From the NCBI GenBank assembly GCA_025965895.1, contig JAOPWC010000161.1, positions 1 through 64,000 on the forward strand: a stretch of 64,000 bases of DNA, given 5' to 3'. The stretch is from Mycobacterium sp. GTDB lineage: Bacteria > Actinomycetota > Actinomycetes > Mycobacteriales > Mycobacteriaceae. Position 1 is the stretch's first letter; every line of letters starts with the position of its first letter. The translations under genes and the position numbers were made by a program. Below, in pieces: positions 60,135 to 64,000 of this stretch. Under the pieces are notes generated by a model. The model did not search any database and was not told where the DNA came from. It saw nothing but the letters and a program-made list of their open reading frames with translations.

Positions 60135-61034
60135 ATGACGCCCGACAGGTTCTCCTACCGGTCTGTGGACGGCACGCAACTCTCCGGCTATTGCTGGGCC
60201 ACTGACGAAGGGCAGACCGGCGCCGGCGCCGTCGTGCTCGTCCACGGCATGGGTGAGCACCTGCGGCGATACGACCATGTTGCCGAGGCGCTCACAGCCC
60301 GGGGTTATGCGGTGTACGGACATGACCACCGAGGACACGGCGCCTCACTGGCCGCCGGCGACGAACCAGGCCAGCTCGGACTCAATGGGTGGTCGGCGCT
60401 GGTCGACGACCTCAGTTTGGTGATTGCGCAAGCGAAATCAGGGCATCCTGGCCTGCCGGTTGTGATGGTCGCCCACAGCATGGGTTCGTTTGCGGTGCAA
60501 CAGTTTCTGCTGGATCACGGCTCCGACATCGACGGGGTTGCCTTCACCGGGACCGCGGCCCTCGACCTTCTCGAACCGGCCTTGGACCTGTCCGCCGATC
60601 TGGACCTGTCCGCCTTCAATGCCCCGTTCCAGCCGGCGCGGACGGATTTCGACTGGCTCTCCCGCGACGAGTCGATTGTCGACGCGTATCTCGCCGATCC
60701 GCTGTGCGGCTTCGGCATCGACGCCGCGTCGGCGCAAGACATGTTCGCGGGCGCCAGGCGATTCGCCGACCCCGCTGAGGCAGCGCGCACGCCCCACGAC
60801 CTGCCGCTGTACGTGGCGGTGGGATCGAAGGACCCGGTCAACGCCCAACTCGCTCTGCTGTGGGCGCTGGTGGACCGCTACCGCGCCGCGGGTCTCACTG
60901 ATGTCACGGTTCGCGTCTACGACGGCGGCCGGCACGAGATCCTCAACGAGATCAACCGCGCAGAGGTGATTGAGGACCTTCTCCAGTGGCTACAGCGGGT
61001 ATCAGCGCTTCCCGCGGCAAGGATGAACCCATGA
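60135..61034 (+). CDS. Alpha/beta hydrolase, monoacylglycerol lipase-like
   Basis: A 299-residue serine hydrolase. LVHGMGEHLRRYDHVAEALTARGYAVYGHDHRGHGAS is the MGL signature, with the nucleophile Ser in MVAHSMGSFAV (~115), Asp in VAVGSKDPVN (~232) and His in YDGGRHEILNE (~266). ATG 60135 is the start giving normal length; the frame upstream includes the TetR-type operator. It would release fatty acids from monoacylglycerols or similar esters. It overlaps the next SDR gene by 4 bp. Confidence 0.9.
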   Translation: MTPDRFSYRSVDGTQLSGYCWATDEGQTGAGAVVLVHGMGEHLRRYDHVAEALTARGYAVYGHDHRGHGASLAAGDEPGQLGLNGWSALVDDLSLVIAQAKSGHPGLPVVMVAHSMGSFAVQQFLLDHGSDIDGVAFTGTAALDLLEPALDLSADLDLSAFNAPFQPARTDFDWLSRDESIVDAYLADPLCGFGIDAASAQDMFAGARRFADPAEAARTPHDLPLYVAVGSKDPVNAQLALLWALVDRYRAAGLTDVTVRVYDGGRHEILNEINRAEVIEDLLQWLQRVSALPAARMNP

Positions 61035-61831
61035 CTGGCGACACCCGGGCCGACGGATCCACGCCGAAGGATCTCAGCGCATCCTCCGCTCTGATCGTGG
61101 GGGGCACCGCCGGCATCGGGCTTGCCTCAGCCCGCGCACTCGCCGCGGCCGGCGTAACCCGGATCGTCGTCGTCGGCCGCAACGCCGAACGCGGCGAGCT
61201 GGCCGCGAAGTCGATCGCCGAACTCGGTGCGGCCGCGCGCTTCGTCGCAGGTGACGCCGCCGATCCCACGTCCGCGGCGGCTGTCGCGGCAGAGGCGGAT
61301 CAGATCCTGTCCGGCATCGACATCCTGATGTGCACCACCGCCGCCGACGTCAGGCCTGACCTGTTCACCGACATCCCGACGACCGATATCAGCCGCATAC
61401 TCACCCAATTGGCCGTGCCGTCAATGCACATGGCCAGCGTCGTGCTGCCGGGCATGCGCAGCCGCCGAGGCGGTGTCATCGTGAACGTGGCATCCGACGC
61501 GGCCAAAACCGCCACGCCAGGTGAAGCGGTCATCGGCGCCGCCAAGGCCGCCATCGTGATGTTCACCCGGACGATCGCAATCGAAGAGAAGCGCTACGGT
61601 ATCCGCGCCAACGCGCTGACGCCGTCGCTGGTCTACGGCACCGCTTCGACCGAACGCATCACGGCGGACGGGTTCAGCGGCAAACTGTTCGCGCGCGCAG
61701 CCAAACAAGCTCAACTCGGCGTGCCGACCGCCGACGACATCGCAGCGCTGACGGTGTTTTTGTGCAGCCCCGCGGCCGCGCGGTTGACCGGTCAGGCAAT
61801 CAGTGTCAACGGCGGGATCTCCGCGGCCTAA
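61031..61831 (+). CDS. SDR-family protein with the catalytic Tyr replaced
   Basis: A 266-residue SDR. The cofactor motif is IVGGTAGIGLASARAL; the NNAG position reads CTTAADV, and the active-site region reads NVASDAAKTATPGEAVIGAAKAAIVMFTRTIA. The usual YxxxK is therefore IGAAK, with Ile for the catalytic Tyr. Ser, Lys and the C-terminal LTGQAISVNGG are kept. It may be a non-redox or altered enzyme. ATG 61031 overlaps the lipase TGA (ATGA). Confidence 0.83.
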   Translation: MTGDTRADGSTPKDLSASSALIVGGTAGIGLASARALAAAGVTRIVVVGRNAERGELAAKSIAELGAAARFVAGDAADPTSAAAVAAEADQILSGIDILMCTTAADVRPDLFTDIPTTDISRILTQLAVPSMHMASVVLPGMRSRRGGVIVNVASDAAKTATPGEAVIGAAKAAIVMFTRTIAIEEKRYGIRANALTPSLVYGTASTERITADGFSGKLFARAAKQAQLGVPTADDIAALTVFLCSPAAARLTGQAISVNGGISAA

Positions 61832-61865
61832 CATCCCTCGGCTGCGAACAGCTGGTCGCCCGACG

Positions 61866-62939
61866 TCACCCGCTGTGCCGCAGAGACCCGGTTCTGGCCT
61901 CCATGTAGAGGGCGATCGCCTCCGACCGGTTGATGGCGCCGATCTTGCGAAGGATCCGCTTCACGTGCGTCTTGACAGTTTCGACAGTGATCACAAGTTC
62001 GTCGGCGATCTCGGCGTTCGAGGCCCCAAGGACCAGCCTCTCGAACACTTCGCGTTCACGGTCCGAGAGCGTGGCGGCCAACGCTGAATCCGGCGCTATG
62101 GCCGGGGGCTCGACACGATCCTTGTATTCCACATCAAGGCCGATCGCTGCCGCGGCGATGCGGTCCGCTTGCTCGGTCAGCCGCGCAGCCGCGCGCGCAA
62201 TGGAAGTCCGCTGTTGCTGCACCCGTTCGGTATTCAGCATCCGCTCATGAAGCACCGAATAGGCAGAGGCGAACGTGTCCAGCACGTCGATGTCACGGCC
62301 GGAGACGCCGTCGCCACCGCGACTGACGTGAAGAAGGGCGACCACCCACGACTCCGCGATGACCGGGGCGACCAGGTAGTTCCCCGAGCCGAGCAGCTCC
62401 CGGTAGCCAGGCGAGGCGGGCACGTCGGACTCATTGGTCCGGATGGTCTCGCGCCGACGAATACAGTCCCGTTCGGCCATGCATTCACGACGCGCGATGA
62501 CAGTGGGGCCGCCAATGCCACGGCCGGATTCCTCGACGATGAATCCGTCGTCGACGACGAGGGACAGGAACGCGCGGTCGAAGCCAAGCGCGTCACACAA
62601 TTCGGTACAGCCTTGGCGGCCCAGCCCCTGTAGCGAGCCCGCCCTCTTCATGCGACGGATGCCGTCGGTCAATGAACGCACCACATCGGCGCACTGACCC
62701 GCTCTCATCTCACGGGCTTCTACCTGAGCCTGAAGGAACGCGGCAAGGGTACTGGGCCCGATCGGTGACACCGGGTAGTCGCGGACGGCGCTTTCGCCCA
62801 CTCGATCGGTGGTTGCGGCTGACATCGCAATGGCATCGTCGAGGTCTGTCGCATCGCTCGAGCGGGCCAGACCAAATGCGCCACACAGCTGTTGGTCGAG
62901 ATCGTTGAGACTGGCCACCATCTCGACGGTGTTCATCAC
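61866..62939 (-). CDS. LuxR-family transcriptional regulator with GAF-like sensory region
   Basis: A 357-residue regulator. The C-terminal HTH is LSDREREVFERLVLGASNAEIADELVITVETVKTHVKRILRKIGAINRSEAIALY (about 288-342). The middle (residues ~100-240, GLGRQGCTELCDALGFDRAFLSLVVDDG ... YLVAPVIAESWVVALLHVSRGG) looks like a GAF domain. It overlaps the upstream LuxR gene by 4 bp, so the two paralogues are made together. Confidence 0.88.
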   Translation of the reverse strand: MMNTVEMVASLNDLDQQLCGAFGLARSSDATDLDDAIAMSAATTDRVGESAVRDYPVSPIGPSTLAAFLQAQVEAREMRAGQCADVVRSLTDGIRRMKRAGSLQGLGRQGCTELCDALGFDRAFLSLVVDDGFIVEESGRGIGGPTVIARRECMAERDCIRRRETIRTNESDVPASPGYRELLGSGNYLVAPVIAESWVVALLHVSRGGDGVSGRDIDVLDTFASAYSVLHERMLNTERVQQQRTSIARAAARLTEQADRIAAAAIGLDVEYKDRVEPPAIAPDSALAATLSDREREVFERLVLGASNAEIADELVITVETVKTHVKRILRKIGAINRSEAIALYMEARTGSLRHSG

Positions 62940-63991
62940 GACTCCCCGGCCTGCGCGGTTGCGATGCCGGCATAGACGGCCACCGCCGCTGCCCTACTGG
63001 ACGTATTGAGCTTCCTGGCAATGTGTTTGAGATGGGACTTCACCGTCCCTTCCGAGATCACCAGGCACCGCGCGATCTGGCTATTGGTGGCCCCGGTCGC
63101 CACATACGACATGATTTCTCGTTCGCGGGCGGTCAGCGAAGGCACCGCGGGTTGATCGCCGCGGTAGTAGACATCGTGTCGCTGACCCGCGGTGGCGCCT
63201 GGCGGCGACCACCCCGCAGATCGGACTGACCGCTTGATCAGTTCCTCTACGTGGGCGCACAGATTGCCTACTGCGACGCGTTGTTGCGCTGCCTTCTCTT
63301 CGAGCACCGCGCTCTCGAACGCCACGGCAAGACACTCGGCAAAGGCCTCCAACTGGTCGAGATGGTCGGCCGTCACGATTCCGTCGGGTTCCGGACGGTC
63401 GGCGTGCAGCATCCCAATCGCCCTGCCCTGAACAGTGATAGGGGCGGCAACATAGCCAAAGCAGCCGGAGACATCGACGATTTCCTTGAATGTGCGCTTG
63501 TCGTCCCTCGGAGAGGGCACAAGCACTCCGCACCGCTTACGGATGAGTTCTGTCTCCAGAGGAGCATCCGCCAATTGGATGTGGGCGCCGGCTACGAATT
63601 CGCGGAACGGCCGGGATTGAGGATCGGCCGCTTCGTCTTCGATGTGGAGATGCTGAGGCAGCCACACAGAACCCCGCACGATGGAGATCATGGTGCGCCC
63701 GAAACCGAACTCGCGGCTCAGCACCACCGGCGCCGCCTGGAACATCTCGCGTGGTGACAGCCCCTGAAGGTGCCGCTGTGCGTTACGGATCTCCGTCAGA
63801 CACCGCGCCCGCCGAGACAGGTCGTGATCGAGCAGTTCACATTGCAATTTCAGGATCGAGATCAGCAGTTCGGCAGTTGCCGCGGACTCATCCGTCGAAT
63901 CGGGTGATAGCGCCAGCCGCTCCTCGAGGCGATGCCTCAGGTCGTCCAGCCGGCACCGCAGCGCGGTCTGCGCAAACTCGGGAAGCGGCAA
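62936..63991 (-). CDS. LuxR-family transcriptional regulator with GAF-like region, at window edge
   Basis: A 351-residue frame, paralogue of the neighbour. The HTH is LTAREREIMSYVATGATNSQIARCLVISEGTVKSHLKHIARKLNTSSRAAAVAVY at the C-terminus, and GAF-like YVAAPITVQGRAIGMLHADR lies in the middle. The start shown is TTG 63991, but the frame stays open to the window edge, so the true start may lie outside. Confidence 0.82.
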   Translation of the reverse strand: MPLPEFAQTALRCRLDDLRHRLEERLALSPDSTDESAATAELLISILKLQCELLDHDLSRRARCLTEIRNAQRHLQGLSPREMFQAAPVVLSREFGFGRTMISIVRGSVWLPQHLHIEDEAADPQSRPFREFVAGAHIQLADAPLETELIRKRCGVLVPSPRDDKRTFKEIVDVSGCFGYVAAPITVQGRAIGMLHADRPEPDGIVTADHLDQLEAFAECLAVAFESAVLEEKAAQQRVAVGNLCAHVEELIKRSVRSAGWSPPGATAGQRHDVYYRGDQPAVPSLTAREREIMSYVATGATNSQIARCLVISEGTVKSHLKHIARKLNTSSRAAAVAVYAGIATAQAGES

Positions 63992-64000
63992 GCCCAGATG

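Overview
The window is high-GC actinobacterial DNA from a non-tuberculous mycobacterium. The main evidence is gene order: a sensor kinase/Roadblock/DUF742/small GTPase operon, then trmL, a nitroreductase, a PPOX-type F420 protein and dnaE2, is the Rv3365c-Rv3362c to Rv3370c order of M. tuberculosis. An Rv1747-type FHA-ABC transporter, an MspA-type porin remnant, a PknK-like kinase, a DUF732 secreted protein and a full yrbE/mce operon with two Mce-associated proteins agree with this.

Layout. 0-2.9 kb: internally deleted mspA porin remnant and the FHA-ABC transporter. 2.9-7.0 kb: minus-strand sensor/GTPase operon. 7.2-12.1 kb: trmL, nitroreductase, PPOX protein, and dnaE2 with a perfect mycobacterial SOS box almost touching its start codon. 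12.1-13.3 kb: decayed DNA and a DUF732 protein. 13.4-17.9 kb: three minus-strand transcription units (7-TM protein plus orphan cytochrome oxidase subunit III- and IV-like genes; gpsA; a 6-phosphofructokinase). Each is preceded by a copy of the same ~77-nt structured element with a short leader ORF starting near its 3' end. In front of gpsA and pfk the leader stop overlaps the gene start (ATGA). I do not recognise this element as a known RNA family, and it is the best candidate here for an undescribed regulatory system.

17.9-32.9 kb: a CoA-thioester degradation island controlled by a FadR/GntR-type regulator. It holds two acyl-CoA dehydrogenases, short-chain dehydrogenases (SDRs), a thiolase, a CoA-transferase, an HMG-CoA lyase-like enzyme, three crotonases of which two lack canonical catalytic residues, a lipocalin-like DUF protein, an ACAD10/11-type phosphotransferase, a 2,4-dienoyl-CoA reductase-type SDR and two small membrane proteins. 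33.5-38.3 kb: a Cys-rich small protein, a PknK-like Ser/Thr kinase with a STAND/MalT-like domain, and a secreted CAP-domain protein. 38.5-49.1 kb: the mce operon (yrbEA, yrbEB, mceA-F, two Mce-associated proteins), a lipid importer that probably feeds the degradation genes. 49.7-51.0 kb: an acyl-CoA synthetase pseudogene.

51.1-57.9 kb: an aromatic-ring degradation operon under a GntR/FCD regulator with two inverted-repeat operators spaced 20 bp apart. Its genes are an amidohydrolase-type decarboxylase, a LigB-type extradiol dioxygenase, a C-C bond hydrolase, Rieske dioxygenase alpha and beta subunits, a diol dehydrogenase-like SDR, and a broken acetaldehyde dehydrogenase. No ferredoxin or ferredoxin reductase is present, so electron transfer must come from elsewhere. 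58.0-64.0 kb: a TetR regulator, an acyl-CoA dehydrogenase, the tail of a nitronate monooxygenase, a monoacylglycerol lipase-like hydrolase, an SDR lacking the catalytic tyrosine, and two LuxR-type regulators, the last running to the window edge.

All family assignments come from reading motifs and from memory of homologous proteins. No database search was run.
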